Below are positions 44,321-57,385 of a stretch of DNA of 64,000 bases, in pieces. A program made the translations under genes and the position numbers. The first letter of the stretch is position 1; every line of letters begins with the position of its first letter. The notes beneath the pieces were generated by a model. The model was not told the origin of the DNA, did not search any database, and saw nothing but the letters and a program-made list of their open reading frames with translations. Source of the stretch: Azadirachta indica. Taxonomy: Eukaryota > Streptophyta > Magnoliopsida > Sapindales > Meliaceae. The stretch covers positions 518,102 to 582,101 of the forward strand of contig CM040453.1 of NCBI GenBank assembly GCA_022749755.1. The letters run 5' to 3'.

Positions 44321-47300
44321 AAGTGATGTCCTAAGACGTTGTACCAAAGAACTAATTGATAGCATTAATGTGAGAAATTCAAGAGCCAAGGGCAATGGTG
44401 TCCCCTCTATCCTTTTCTTTTACCATTTTCTTCCCTCCTATTTCTATCTGGCTAACACACAATATATACGTATCGTACAAACTAGAAATGATCGAAAAGG
44501 CTTATAAAATACATTTTGAATGTGGGCAAATTAGGGGCTGATAAGGCTGAGGACCCTGATTCGTATATGATTCCACAATCTTGCTCGTCATGTTGTTCAA
44601 ACGATTCTGAAACACAAAGTAAAATGTATTGCCAAAATATTATTTAAGAAACATAAACCTAATCTGCGAAAGAGTTTCTTTCCCCAGTACCCACCTTAGC
44701 TCAATCTCTGAAAATCATAATTTGTATGTAATTATAGAGAGAACCACAAGCATAATGTACAACTAGTTACTCAATATAAAAAATAAAACACCAACATCAC
44801 ACAATGGAATATACATTCACCAGAGGTCAACGTAATAGCGTTCATAGCGTATATTCTCTTTACAAATGGCCACATCACGCATCATCACCATAAACTTTCA
44901 GGCCTGTGTACTCATTTTAATAATCATCCAATATATATATAAATTTTGGGTGCACATGGACAAACATTCAGTAGATATACCAGATGTAAGAGTATTCATA
45001 ATCGATACATATCTCTAGCCAGAATCGTCAGATCAGAAACCCAAGCAACATGAAAAAAAAAAAAAAAAAAAAAAACCCTCCCCATTGTATAGATTATCCT
45101 TCCAATTCCAAAACCACTGGCTAAATGTATACCAATTAGCAGAAAAACAGTCTGTAGTACGAATAAACTTCAAAGATTAAAGTAACAGAACATGATAAAC
45201 GTACAATTACCTTAATGTCAACTCATAATACAAGATTATCTAGCATGTTTCCAAATTTTACGAAGCATCCCCGCATACTAAATTACCACACTTTTTCATT
45301 GGCTAAAACAAGAAGTGGACTTGCTTATTCTTTCCCAAATGGATCTACAATCTTTCTCACTATTTCTTTGCCTTGTGGCACCAGTGTGTTAGTTGGATTC
45401 TCACTTACTGTAGTTGGTAGAATTTTTTGTAAAATATGTATTTGACTTCTCAAAAAAAAATTTAAATTGACCTCTCTCCCGTGAAAGATAGATTTTTAAG
45501 TGTTAGATGTATTATAATTATTTCTGTATCTTTCTAATTTTATCAGTAGAATTTTCGTAAATTACAAAAAGATAGATTTACAAATAATAAATAGAATTTA
45601 AATATATAAAAAATATTAAATTCACTCTATTTTTATATAAATTTCCACGTTCTAAAAAAATAATATTATAATTAAACAGTAATGGGTTATTATGCAAAGG
45701 TGGTTTGCTTCTATCATCAACCTTTTTTGAAAAAAAAAAATTGATGTCAACAACGTAAAGAAAAATATAAAAAATTAATAGAAATTTTGACTTATCATCG
45801 TAAAAAAAATATTAAAATAAAAAAACACTAAGTTTATAATAAAATGACAACCGAAAAATAAATTATATCATTATTAGTGATTGATTGATTCATTGATGAT
45901 CACGATGTGAAAGCAAACCTTTTAAACACAATACAAGAATTTTTTACAATTAACCTTCGGTCTCTTATTATTTTATTTTTCGTTATACACTCCAAAGTAC
46001 AAATATTTTAAAATTTATAAGATGACAAGTTATAAATAATAACAACGAAACTCTTATCTAATTCGTTGGTATTATTATTTAGTATGTAGGAATGTGGTCC
46101 AAAGCACTTTCACAATTATCTTTTTCACATATATTTCATTGTTGATAGATGTTGAAGCACATCATTTAACACATACAATACAAAATAATATCTTAAATGA
46201 CACGTATAATAAGTGTATATTTGATCAAATATAAAAAATAATTATCACAAAAATATTCTATAGTATTATCATGATAAATGTTGAAGAATTAACAGAATCT
46301 TTTAAAAAGTAGACGAAGGTAGCAAACAAATTAAATTGTTCAAAAGCCATTGTCGCCCAAAAATAAAGGCAAATGGAATCATATATATGGGGTGGCGTGT
46401 TATGTCAACGAATTGAAGTTCAACCATTACCTAATTAATTAAATTAATTTATTAATAATTAATTAGAATCAATAGACAGTGAATGAAAATGCATGGTCTA
46501 TTAATTAATTAGTCCAAACAAGATAAGAGTCCTTTATGTCACCCTCCATCTTAAAAGTAACAACAAAATAAAATGCCCCGTGGCATGAAAAGGACTACAC
46601 CCTACTACTACTACTACTACTTTGATATATATATAAAATATATATATATATATATATCTTAAATTAATATTCATCATCAAGGTGTATATATGCACGTATA
46701 TTGGTCAACTTTGATGGCTCCACAAGAATGTCTGGTGTGTATATATATATATATATAGTGTATATATATATATATAACTCTTTTCCAAAGTTATTCTTTT
46801 ATCTTCCCTAAATATTGTTGCAAATTAAGATTAACTAAGAGAGAATATATATGTTCGGAAGTTCTTCTACAAGGTTTCTTTTAGAAATATATTGTTGGAT
46901 AGTGATATGTATATCAATACATATATACAAGTAGAAACTATATATACTTCATATATAAGAAATTAATTACCATTAATTTAATTAAAGTAAGTATATATGA
47001 ATGAATATTTGAAATGCACGTTAAGAATAAACATATATTAATTAATATGCTTATTGAATAAATTAACGTAAATGCAACATATATGTACATGTAAGTATGG
47101 ATATATATATTATATAGATCGAACCCGGCGGGCCAAATCATAATTAACAAAAAATATTGTGGATGAAATTCAAAACAAATACAATTTATGTAATGTAATT
47201 ATTATCTAAGTGAAGTTAATTAGTTTCGGCATGATATGATGCCGTTGTTGTTACACCTAATTCTAAACCCTAACTCTTAAATTAGGTGCAGCTAGAGCTA

Positions 47301-47967
47301 GAAAGAAAATTTTGACACTCAACGACAGTATTAACCCACGATATCAAAAATCGCTGAAGTACAAAACCATCAACTAAAGAAGTCGGTCCACATGCAATCC
47401 TACAAGTCAACACTACCCTGCCACTCAAATCAATTAAAGATGTTACACGTGGCCTAAATCTTACGGTTGAACTTCAATCCTGAAAGTACCAAAAATATTA
47501 ATTATATCATGGGATAATAACAATAACAATTTTCGACTGCACCTAATCTTTTATTCTTTTCAAACCACGTAATTATTTGTTATTATATCAAATAGATCCT
47601 TGACTTCATGACTTCACTTCACTTCTGTTAAGATATAACCGAATAACTATTCTTTCTTCGATTTTAAGTTGCATTACGCCCGTCAAAAATCAACAATATA
47701 ATTTATAATAAAAAACTAATAATTATTTTTATTAGAGAAATTAGGAACTTAATGATTAGTAGTAATAAACAAAATTTGTGGTTATTTATAAAAATATAAA
47801 AAGTTAGAGACTCGAATGTTATTATCTCTTTTTCATGTATCAGCCTCGATGGATCATTCGCCACATATAGCGCAAAGCAAAGATATGTCTACTACGTATG
47901 TTCTCCTTTAATTGTGTTCTCTCTCTCTCCCTCTCTCCGCTTCGTCTGCAACTTCTCTTATTCTTCC
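44321..47967. other. Long gene-free AT-rich intergenic region
   Basis: About 3.6 kb without supported genes. It has an A run of about 22 bases near 45052-45075, a (CTA)n run near 46602-46621, (TA)n runs near 46625-46657 and 46738-46777, and many TTAATTAA-type stretches. The open frames at 45215-45445 and 46938-47150 show no family features. The right end (about 47850-47967) is the SWEET promoter with a CT-rich leader. Confidence 0.45.
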
Positions 47968-50444
47968 ATGGCTAGCTTAAGCTTCTTCATTGGCATTATC
48001 GGTTAGTTCTCTTCATTTTCCTCAAGCTTTTCTCTCAGTTAATTTCAAGAATCTTCTACTTAATTTTAATTTTCATCTTTAATTTTCATCTGCTTTAATT
48101 CTTCCATTTTTTTCATTATATTTTACTGTTTTAATTTGTTTGCTGCAGGGAATGTAATTTCCATGCTGGTTTTTGCTTCTCCCCTGTAAGTAAAACCATC
48201 GAAATAAATATTTTTTATTTTTATTTTCTCTTCAATTTATAGAAAAGTAATATATAAGTACTATTATATATAAACTTAATTAATTATGGTATGCTATGGT
48301 ATGGTTTGGTTTGATGATGTACATATGTCTGTGTTATATTTTGAAATGAAAGTGAATACTCCAAAATATTTTAAAACGAAAGTGAATATTCCAAACTTCA
48401 AAAGATTATTGTGCAAGAGATAAAATTAGGAGCTTTAATTCTGTATCTTGTTTGAGATTACATTAAGTAATGAAAATTTTGGAATCTCTTCGTTAATTAT
48501 CTTTATTATATATATATATATATATATGCAGTAAATTAATTTGTATATTGTTTTAGGATGGAAGCAAATTTTTATTTACAAAACATTAATTAGATATATA
48601 TAGTAATATTTGCCAAGGATTTACTGTTGTATTGGAGGAATTATAAATGCATACTTTTGACAGTGTGAAATTGATATTAATTTCTGTGGTAACAACTAAT
48701 GGGACAAAATTTGAAAAGATAGCAAGCAATTAATAATTGGAACGAGACAGGGAAGATATTTTCTAAAAGAAAGATTTCTTTGAATTGAAGTTGAACTCTC
48801 TGTCCCCACTCGATTTATATTTTATATTTATATTTTATTAATCGGTTCGATCTCCTCTATATTTCTTAGTATTGAAGTTATAGGAGTGAATGAATGAATG
48901 AATGAATTAATTAATATGAGTGTTACGTATGTTGATTAATGCGTGGTATGATCAGTAAAACATTTTGGCGAATAGTGAAGAAGAAATCAACAGAGAATTA
49001 CAAGGGAGTTCCATACATAACAACTCTAATGAGTACAAGCTTGTGGACTTTCTATGGAATTCTGAAGCCCGGAGGCCTGCTTGTTGCGACGGTAAACGGT
49101 GCCGGTGCAGTTTTTCAATTCATCTACGTTACCCTATTCCTCCTCTATGCTCCAAAAGATAAAAAGGTTTTACTTTTGCATATATATATATATATACATA
49201 CATATGCATTAATTACTACTCACCATTTTCATTGACATAAGTTTCTTTGATTAATTGACATGCGTGTGTATTCATTTGTCTATCTGTATATGTTGTACGG
49301 CCGGGGTCGGGTGGTCCCTCCAGGCCATATAGACTAGCCAACTCTTTGGAAAAATAATAGTTACTTAAAATTAATATCTACTTTAAGCTAAAAATTATAA
49401 TAAAATTTTCAGACTCCTCTAAAAGCTGAAAATTAATTTATATGTGTATATATTTTAATAGCATAGATGTTAATACGTATGTGTGCTTAATTATATTGGA
49501 TAGTCTTGGACCGACCACGACATGTCAATTAATCAAATTAAGAAACCTTTTAGTTGTCTACGCTCTTGCAAATATTATGAATTAATTTGTTGTGATGTTA
49601 AACAGGTGAAGACAGCGAAGTTGGTTGGAATATTTAATGTTGGTTTTGTTGGGTTAGTGATTGCGATCACGCTTCTAGCGATGCATGGTAAAATGCGACT
49701 TACTTTCGTTGGAATCCTATGCGCTGCTTTAACCGTTGGCATGTACGCTTCTCCTCTTGCTGTCATGGTAATTAATTACCTTTCTTAATTATTTATTTTA
49801 ATTATTTTCTCAAAACTAATTCATATATATGTATCACAGACAACAGTGATTACCACTAAGAGCGTCAAGTACATGCCCTTTTTGCTCTCACTTTTCCTCT
49901 TTCTTAATGCTGGTGTTTGGTCCGCTTACGCTGTTCTTGTCAAAGATATTTACATTGGGGTAATTTCATTTCTTTTCTCTCTGTTATACGTGTACGTGTA
50001 TATATTTGTATCTGATGTCATTAAAGAGTGAATAATGTGAAACTGATCCACCAAGCCAATTTTCAGATACCGAATGCTCTAGGTTTTGTGCTGGGCTCAG
50101 CTCAGTTGATTCTGTACATGATTTACAAGAACAAGTCAACAAAACCAAAGGACACGATCACGGAAACAGGCTCGACACGCCCGGTGAAAGAAGGCATCGA
50201 GATGCGTGCCCACGTTGATGATGATCACGGTGTTCGAGGTGATGCTGAAGATGATCAAGAAGCAAATGTTGCCAAGAAACGAGGCCTTGGCAAGCAGGGA
50301 AAGAGTTTGCCAAAACCTACGCTTAGCAAGCAATACAGCTTGCCCAAAATCCTCAAAAAGACTGCTTCTTTGGGTCCCTACGATTTATACTCTAGTTGGT
50401 ATCATCACTATGACTCAGACGTCGACACAGGAAACAGCATTTGA
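47968..50444 (+). CDS. SWEET sugar transporter with long C-terminal tail (clade IV, SWEET16/17-like), 6 exons
   Basis: Exons 47968-48001, 48149-48185, 48956-49166, 49606-49767, 49840-49959 and 50067-50444 give 313 residues, in the usual six-exon SWEET layout. Two MtN3/saliva repeats and seven membrane helices are visible: MASLSFFIGIIGNVISMLVF, KTFWRIVKKKSTENYKGVPY, TLMSTSLWTFYGILKPGG, VNGAGAVFQFIYV, then repeat 2 with YASPLAVM, TTKSVKYMPFLLSLFLFLNA, VWSAYAVLVKDIYIGIPNAL and GFVLGSAQLILYMIY. SWEETs let sugars pass down their gradient; the clade IV members are vacuolar fructose/glucose carriers. The soluble tail (about 95 residues after the last helix, acidic HVDDDHG then basic LPKPTLSKQYSLPKILKK) is far longer than in the sister gene at 56003, and carries possible Ser/Thr phosphosites. 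Confidence 0.93.
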
Positions 50445-51848
50445 TCAAAACTAGAAGCAGAAATTACTTGATTGCCTCGCTTTCAAAAGATGTTATTTGT
50501 TTGCTTTCTATCTACCAGCTGTTGTATTATATGTATACCAACTTTTGCTCAAGGGGAAATGAATATGATTGGAGAAGATAATATTGTATCTCTCTCAAGT
50601 ATTATTATTGTCTTCATCGTAAACTGTCAATAATTGTTTTTCTAAATAAACCACATCTACTTTTATCTCATCTTTTATTAGTGTGGGACAATTAATTAAT
50701 TCATCAATCAATTAGTAAATTCTAAATTATCCATAGGATTGATTGAAGGATCATGCCCAATACATCTCTGTTATTTGGTCCAGTAACTTATTACCCCTCC
50801 TTTTTTTTTTTGAAAAAAAAAAATACGCCTTCAAAATTAATTCCATTGTTGAAAACTACTTTTTTTTTTTTTTTTTTAAGAATACTTAAAAGTAAATTTG
50901 ACATGGTTAGTTTGTAAGTACAAATTCTGAGATGTATACAGTGACTTATTACTATCATTAAATGTGTGTCACAGATTTTTTTAAAACTAGTACTTTTTGT
51001 GTTTTTGAATAATTTATTCCATAAAATTGAGAAAAAGTCAAAATAACCTTTCTTAACATATTTATAAATTAATTCATTTATAAATATTTAAAATATATAT
51101 TTAATTATGTTTTAAATAACATATTAATAAAAAAAATTCAAATTTTATGGTAATATATTTTTAGATATTAATTTTTATCTTGTAAATATTTTAGATAATT
51201 TATTAATAAATTGATTTAAAATTTTACACTATTTATATTTTTAATGAATTTTAATTAATTGTATAAAATATTTAAAACTAATAAATTAACTTAAATTTTA
51301 TAATAATTATTTTTTGATAAATATTAATTAATTTATATACATATATAAGCTTAGAAATAATGTAGATACTAAATTAATTTAAATTATTTTATTAATATGT
51401 TATCAAAAATATTCTAAGTATATAAAAACACTAAGGCTACTTTGGAATGAAAATTCAGTTTTAACAATTTCATTTGATTAAATAATCATACCTGGTCGAT
51501 TTTGGTAGTGAATCGCGGTATTTTCTATTCTATTCTATTCTGTAAGACTTTACTCATATATCTATCGGCTGCCATGAGAAAAATCGTTGCCATATAAAAT
51601 TTTATTAATAGATAAGAACGTAACTTAATTAAATAGCAATAATTCCATTTTAATTATAATCTCAAATTTGAGATCAGATTACAAAATTACAAGTGCATAA
51701 TAATATAAAGCATCTAGCGTTAAGATGCCATTTATAGATACAATTAACCCAATATGTCTTATTTAATTTTTGTTAATAATCTAATAATAGGTTAGTTTTA
51801 ACTTTCACTCACTACAAGATTTTGACGCTTGTGTCTTTTTTTATTTAT
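50445..51848. other. AT-rich intergenic DNA
   Basis: The SWEET 3' flank is followed by A/T homopolymers (about 50800-50880) and very AT-rich DNA at 51000-51420 with weak inverted similarity between its ends. That could be an older foldback element, but the arms are too worn for me to set borders. No gene. Confidence 0.4.
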
Positions 51849-52685
51849 GGGATATTATGATTTATCTTCTAAGTTTTGGAGAAAAGTTAATATATTTTCT
51901 CACATTTTAAAAAAAGTAAGATACCTTTATGTTTTAAAAAAAGTTAAGATATCCCTTAAAATTATTATTTATATTTTAATTTGATTATTTTACCTCTTTA
52001 TTATTAAAAATATATAAAATAATTATATTATCTTTATTTTTACTTTATAATAATTAATATAATCTTATTGTAACATTTAAATTTTAAAAATTATAATAAT
52101 ATTTTAACTTTTACTTATTTCTTTACTTCAAAATTTATAATCATGTATTTATAATATTTAATTATATATAATTTCTAAAATATATCATATTGTTAAAATA
52201 GTTTATTTAAAAAATTATTATAATTAATTGTAAAATTTTTTTATAATATCAAATTTGTCGTCAAAATTTATTAAATGTTTACATAATTATACATAACTTT
52301 GACGATATTAGTTATACATAATTTTTTAAAATACACTATTTTAATAAGATGATATATTTTAAAAAATATATAATTAAATATTATATAAAATTGATAATAG
52401 ATTTGAAAGAAAACAAATAATTAAGGTTCAAAATATTATTATTTTTAAATTTAAATGTCAAAATAAGATTAAATTAGTTATTACAAAATAAAAAATAAAT
52501 ATAATATAATTATTTTTTAAATATTTTTAATAGTGGAAGGGTAAAATAGTTAAATTAAGATGTAAATAGTAATATTAAGGAGTATTTTGACTTTTTCTAA
52601 AATTTAAGAGGGTATCTTACCTTTTTTAAAAAGTCAAGAAGTATATCAATTTTTCTTAAAAGTTAAGAATGAAGTACAATATCTC
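51849..52685. mobile_element. Foldback / long-TIR Mutator-like element FB3
   Basis: 837 bases. The left arm from GGGATATTATGATTTATCTT matches the reverse complement of the right arm (GAGATATTGTACTTCATTCT) for about 400 bases per arm, including TAAGATAC.CT and TTAAAAAAAGT-type stretches. The flanks are TTTATTTAT (51840-51848) and TTTGTTTAT (52686-52694), a 9-base duplication with one mismatch. No ORF. It belongs to the same family as FB1 and FB4 by its GGGATA ends and the TTTTGG a short way in. Confidence 0.8.
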
Positions 52686-52767
52686 TTTGTTTATTTATTT
52701 TTTTATGTTCTTAATTTGTATTAATAAGTTATACTATAGATAAAATCTCAATGGTTTTAAAAATATT

Positions 52768-53612
52768 GGGATAGTGTTTTTTACCTCCCAGGTTTTAGGG
52801 AAAAGGAAGATAGCCTCTTGGCTTTTTCCTTAGTCTTATTATATACCCTCCTGATTGTTTACGAAACTTGAGATATCTCTCTTAAGATACTGTTTTAAGC
52901 ACTATTTTAAATATAAATTAACTATTTTATCCTTCAATTATTAAAAAACATAAAAAATAATTTAATTATCTTTTTATTCAAATAGTCTATTTAAAAAATT
53001 ATGTATAATTAATATTGTTAAAATTCTTCCTAATTGTCAATGTTTATAACATTAATTGCAAGCAAATTTTAACAACATCAATTGTAAAATTTTTTATAAC
53101 ATAAACTATGCTATAAGAAATCATTGAAAATTTTTACAATATGAAATTCTTTTAGTTGTAAAAATTAATTGTAAAAATTTTTGCAATAAATTCTTTTACT
53201 ATATATTGTAAAGAATTGACAGTGAATTTTAACAATATTAATTATACATGATTTTTAAAATAGATTGTTTTGATAAATGATCAATTATAAAATTATGTAT
53301 AATTAATATAGTTAAAAAATTAACAAATTTAAAAAGAATAATTAATAGTCAAAATATTATTATAATTTTTAAATTAATTATTATAATAATATCATATTGA
53401 TTATTATAAAATAAAATAAGGCAACTAAATTATTTTATAAGTTTTTTAATAATCGAGGATAAAATAATTAATTTATATCTAAAATAATATTTAAAATAGT
53501 GTGTTAGGGAAGTATCTCAATTTTCTTTAAAAGACAAGGGAGTAATTAGGACTAGCAAAAAAGTTAGGGGTTTCTCTCTTTTCCCAAAACCCAGGGTAAA
53601 TGACATTATCCC
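52768..53612. mobile_element. Foldback / long-TIR Mutator-like element FB4
   Basis: 845 bases. The left arm GGGATAGTGTTTTTTACCTC matches the reverse complement of the right end (GGGATAATGTCATTTACCCT). Arms of about 400 bases meet near 53190. A perfect 9-base duplication AAAAATATT flanks it (52759-52767 and 53613-53621). No ORF. It sits only 82 bases from FB3. Confidence 0.85.
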
Positions 53613-53621
53613 AAAAATATT

Positions 53622-53660
53622 TATAAAATTTTAACTTATGAAAAATAATAATTATACTCT

Positions 53661-53710
<50 letters not shown>

Positions 53711-54340
53711 CTTTAAAATTTAACAAAATACAATATTTTTGTTTAAAGTTATTCATAAAATAAATAATAATATTATTTTATAATATATTAATAATATAAC
53801 ATGTATTAATTTATTATAAATTTATTTATGTTATAAATAATATATTTTATTTTTATAATATATTTTTATTTTTTATTTACATTATAATATAGTCATAAAT
53901 ATTATTATAATAAATTTTGTTTATAAATTTTATATTTTATTAATACATTAATATTTATTTATGTTATATTTTAATTAATTTAATTTCTTATATCTAATTA
54001 ATATTAAATTATTAATGTATTATAATATTTAATTTTTAATATGGTATAAAATAATATTTATTCATAATTAAAAGTTTAAAAATAATTTGTTTAACAAATT
54101 ATCTTAAATAAAAATAAAATCCTTATTTTTTAATAAATTGAGATATTAACGAATATTTTGAGAGTAAAACCTAAACAACTTGTAAATCGTTCGTGGTTAC
54201 GGTGATTGTAAACATGAATATTTTTTTTTTAGAAAAGAGGACTTTGATTTTCTCCAAAAACTTCATGTCTTCTTCCTTCTGCATTGACAAACTCAGGAAC
54301 TCTTATCAAATATATCCATTAACAAAGAGAGCAGAGAAAC
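53622..54340. repeat. (ATA/TAA)n microsatellite and AT-rich DNA
   Basis: A trinucleotide run of about 14 units of TAA lies at about 53663-53706. The rest, to about 54180, is more than 80% AT. A short leader-like segment precedes the carboxylesterase pseudogene. Confidence 0.7.
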
Positions 54341-54344
54341 GGGT

Positions 54345-55063
54345 TTGATTCCTCTCGTAGTAGAAGACTGCTTTGGCCTTCTCAAACTCTACAGCGATGG
54401 TTCCATTTCAAGATCTCCAATTGTTCACGACGATACTACTTTTCTCGACGACACCCCACAGTCCTCTACAAAGACTTTCTCTTCAATGAAAAATACGACC
54501 TTTCTCTCCGCCTCTACAAACCCAAATCCTTAACATCCTACGCGACAAAACTCCCCCTTCTCTTCTACTTCCACGGCGGCGGCCTTCTGCTTCGGATCCC
54601 GCACATTCGCCAACAATCACAACATCTGCGTCCGCCTTGCCAACGTGCTTCAAGCCGTGATCATTGAGCCGGAGCATAGGTCGCCTGCGGCTTTGGATGA
54701 TGCATGTTGTGCTCTAAATTGGTTCAAGATGTATATATATATGTGTGTGTGTGTGTGTGTAGGTTCAGGAGGCTGTCAGTTCCCACCGACGCAACTCAAG
54801 ACCATCCTTTGGTGAACCCATTCGGCCCGCCGAGCCCTAGCCTTACGACTGTGGTCATGGATCCACTCCTGGTGGTGGTTGGTGGCGAGGAGGTTTTGAA
54901 AGATAGGGCGGAGAATTATGCGAGAAAATTGAAACAGCTGGAGAAGAAGATTGAATATGTGGAGCTCGAAGGGCAGCAACATGGTTACTTTATTGATCAT
55001 CCGTTGTCAGCAGCGGCAGAAAAAGTCATACAAATCATCAAACGCTTTATGACTGATCATTAA
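54345..55063 (+). pseudogene. Carboxylesterase (CXE, HSL/GID1-like alpha/beta-hydrolase) pseudogene lacking its catalytic core
   Basis: The N-terminus VVEDCFGLLKLYSDGSISRS followed by PIVHDD is typical of plant CXEs. A frameshift near 54456 leads to VLYKDFLFNEKYDLSLRLYK, then LPLLFYFHGGG (oxyanion hole). A second frameshift near 54584 leads to FCFGSRTFANNHN, LANVLQAVIIEPEHR and ALDDACCALNWFK. Then a (TA)n(TG)n microsatellite (54731-54760) takes the place of the segment that should hold the catalytic Ser (GDSxGGN). The frame resumes with DHPLVNPFGP, LLVVVGGEEVLKDRAENYA and LEGQQHGYF (catalytic His), ending at 55063. The acid region has GGEE where related enzymes usually have an Asp. It cannot encode an active enzyme. 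Confidence 0.88.
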
Positions 55064-56002
55064 TTAATTGATTAATTGATTACTTTACCCCAATTAATTA
55101 AGACAATTACCAAGTTAACGATGCATGTACGTACCTTATCAGAATTAATAATATATATTTTCAATATTAATTTGTTCCATCTTTTGATATATTACATATT
55201 ATGGGGAACCAAAAGAGTATCAGATAACATGCCTTAAATTTAAATTTTCTTCGTATTTATTTGAGGCCTACAGGTCTTGAATGCGCAACCCGTTAAATAT
55301 ATTAACAATGTAATTAATATACACAACCGGCCCACATGTTGGTGGGTTTCTATTTCTACAGTTAGATGGTATAGTGAGACAAAGGACTTATATATCGTAT
55401 CTACTCCATCATCATTTTCACTAAAATTAAAGATAACTCATTCAACGTTAGAAAAACTATAATTATATTGATCATACGATCGATATATAGTTTTAGTTTT
55501 TTGTTAAATTAAAGCGGAAATATATAGCTGAGAAGTGACTTCTTTTCGATTGTTACAGTACTTATTTGTGTTTTTAATCTGTATATATGTATGTATAAGA
55601 TAAGATCATCAATCTAAATGTCAATAACTTTTCATGATGATAAAAATATATATAACAGATCGAATACATAATTGAGATATTTTTGTCTTTTAAAATAATG
55701 ATAGTGATAGGAATAATATTTTCATTTAATTACTATGTTATTATTCCCACAGCCAAAAACGAGACAAATTAAGGACAACTTGGACAACGAAGGCGGTATC
55801 TTAATTAAATTATGTGGGAACCCTCCACTCGATTTGGATCCATCATTCCGCAAGAACGTAAGCGTAGACGACTTTGAAAATTGAAATAGAACTACTGCTA
55901 GCTAGCTAGAAAGTAGTCTCCACGTACTCCTCAAATCAAGCAGCTTAATTTCCTTTATTAATTTCTTGCCAATTCAGAGTTTTCTGAGCAATCTCCCTCA
56001 GC
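55064..56002. other. Intergenic region and SWEET promoter
   Basis: AT-rich, with TA-rich runs. The right end (55780-56002) is the likely promoter and leader of the second SWEET gene, with GCTAGCTAGCTAG near 55898-55910. No other gene is supported. Confidence 0.4.
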
Positions 56003-57316
56003 ATGGCAAGCTTAATATTCATTTTTGGGCTGCTAGGTAACAATAATAATTAAACTACTGCTTAGTTAGTTTCTTTCCACATATTCTCTTTGATTGATGC
56101 AAATAGCTAGACTATATAATCAATATCTGTTTTCAGGCAACATAACGACCGGTCTGGTGTATCTTTCTCCGGCGTAAGTACTAGTGATTTTCAATTTCAT
56201 ATATACTTGTAATATTTTCTCCAGTAATTAATTAACTTACAGTATCAATCAATTTACAGGAAGACGTTTTGGCATATAGTGCAGCGTAGATCGACAGAGG
56301 AATTTGAGAGTCTTCCATACATAAGCAAATTGCTGAACGCATACTTTTGGGTTTGGTATGGAATTGTGAAGCCTAACAGCGTGCTTGTCGCCTCTGTTAA
56401 TGGCTTCGGAGCCGTCTTGGAGATTATTTATGTCCTCATATTTCTTGTTTTCGCTCCTCCAAGGATAAAGGTATATGATTAAATTAATAAGGTCCATTAA
56501 TAATTTGAACAAACAATCTTAGTTATATAAAGTAAGCATTTAACAGTAGTAGTAGTAGTTTAAATGGTGATGAAATTGATATGAATAATGAATTTCAGGC
56601 TAAAACTGCCATACTTGCGGGGGTTTTGGACGTGGTTTTTCCCGGCGCAGCAGTCTTAGTCACCGAATTATTCTTCGACAGAGACGTCCAAATCAAGGTT
56701 TCAGGATTTTTATCCCTTTGCTTTAGTATGGTCGCCTATGGTTCTCCTCTTTCAGCAATGGTGAGAACTACAATTTTTGTATATTTTTGATATCCCATCC
56801 CGGCTATCGTTTTCATGGAATAATATATAATATCATGTAATACATATATTCATGCTACTAATTGATGAATTTTCTGCGCCTGGAATTAATTACAAAAATA
56901 ATATATATTTGTATATATGCAGAAAACAGTTGTGGTCACAAAGAGTGTAGAGTACATGCCTTTCCTTCTCTCGTTTATCCTTTTCATTAATGGAGCAGTT
57001 TGGACTGTCTATGCTTTCCTTACGAATGATGTTTTCATTGGAGTAAGTTTCCATTAATTACTTTTAATTTAATTTAGTGTTCTCAAAATTGTGAAGTTAA
57101 TTACGTACTGTTACTGGATTAACATTTTTTAATATATACAATTTTAAAATTGTTTATATATAAATATAAATATAGATACCGAATGGGAGTGGATTTGTTC
57201 TGGGCACAGCTCAATTGATACTGTATGCAATTTATTGGAAACCCAAGTCATCCAAGAAAATTTCGGGCGATTTGGAGGATGGATGGCAACACCAAACCCT
57301 TATTTCCTCAAATTAA
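56003..57316 (+). CDS. SWEET sugar transporter (clade IV, SWEET16/17-like), short tail, 6 exons
   Basis: Exons 56003-56036, 56137-56173, 56260-56470, 56599-56760, 56923-57042 and 57176-57316 give 234 residues. Exons 1-5 have exactly the same lengths as in the gene at 47968 (34, 37, 211, 162 and 120 bases). Landmarks: KTFWHIVQRRSTEEFESLPY, VNGFGAVLEIIYVLIFLVFA, YGSPLSAM, TKSVEYMPFLLSFILFINGA, and GFVLGTAQLILYAIYWKP. QRRSTEE and FGA.E.IYVLIFL are also found in Arabidopsis SWEET16/17, so a tonoplast fructose/glucose carrier is likely. The tail has only about 28 residues. The two SWEETs are tandem duplicates pushed apart by foldback insertions and the carboxylesterase remnant. Confidence 0.94.
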
Positions 57317-57354
57317 AGAGTGAAGAAGAGTGCATGCTTGCTGTAACCTCTATA

Positions 57355-57385
<31 letters not shown>

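Noticed and set aside
46600..46780. Possible functional element in (CTA)n and (TA)n runs
   Set aside because: Simple microsatellites are common throughout the window and nothing links these to a gene.
51000..51420. Possible fifth foldback element
   Set aside because: Only weak inverted AT-rich similarity; no GGGATA end and no target duplication could be set.
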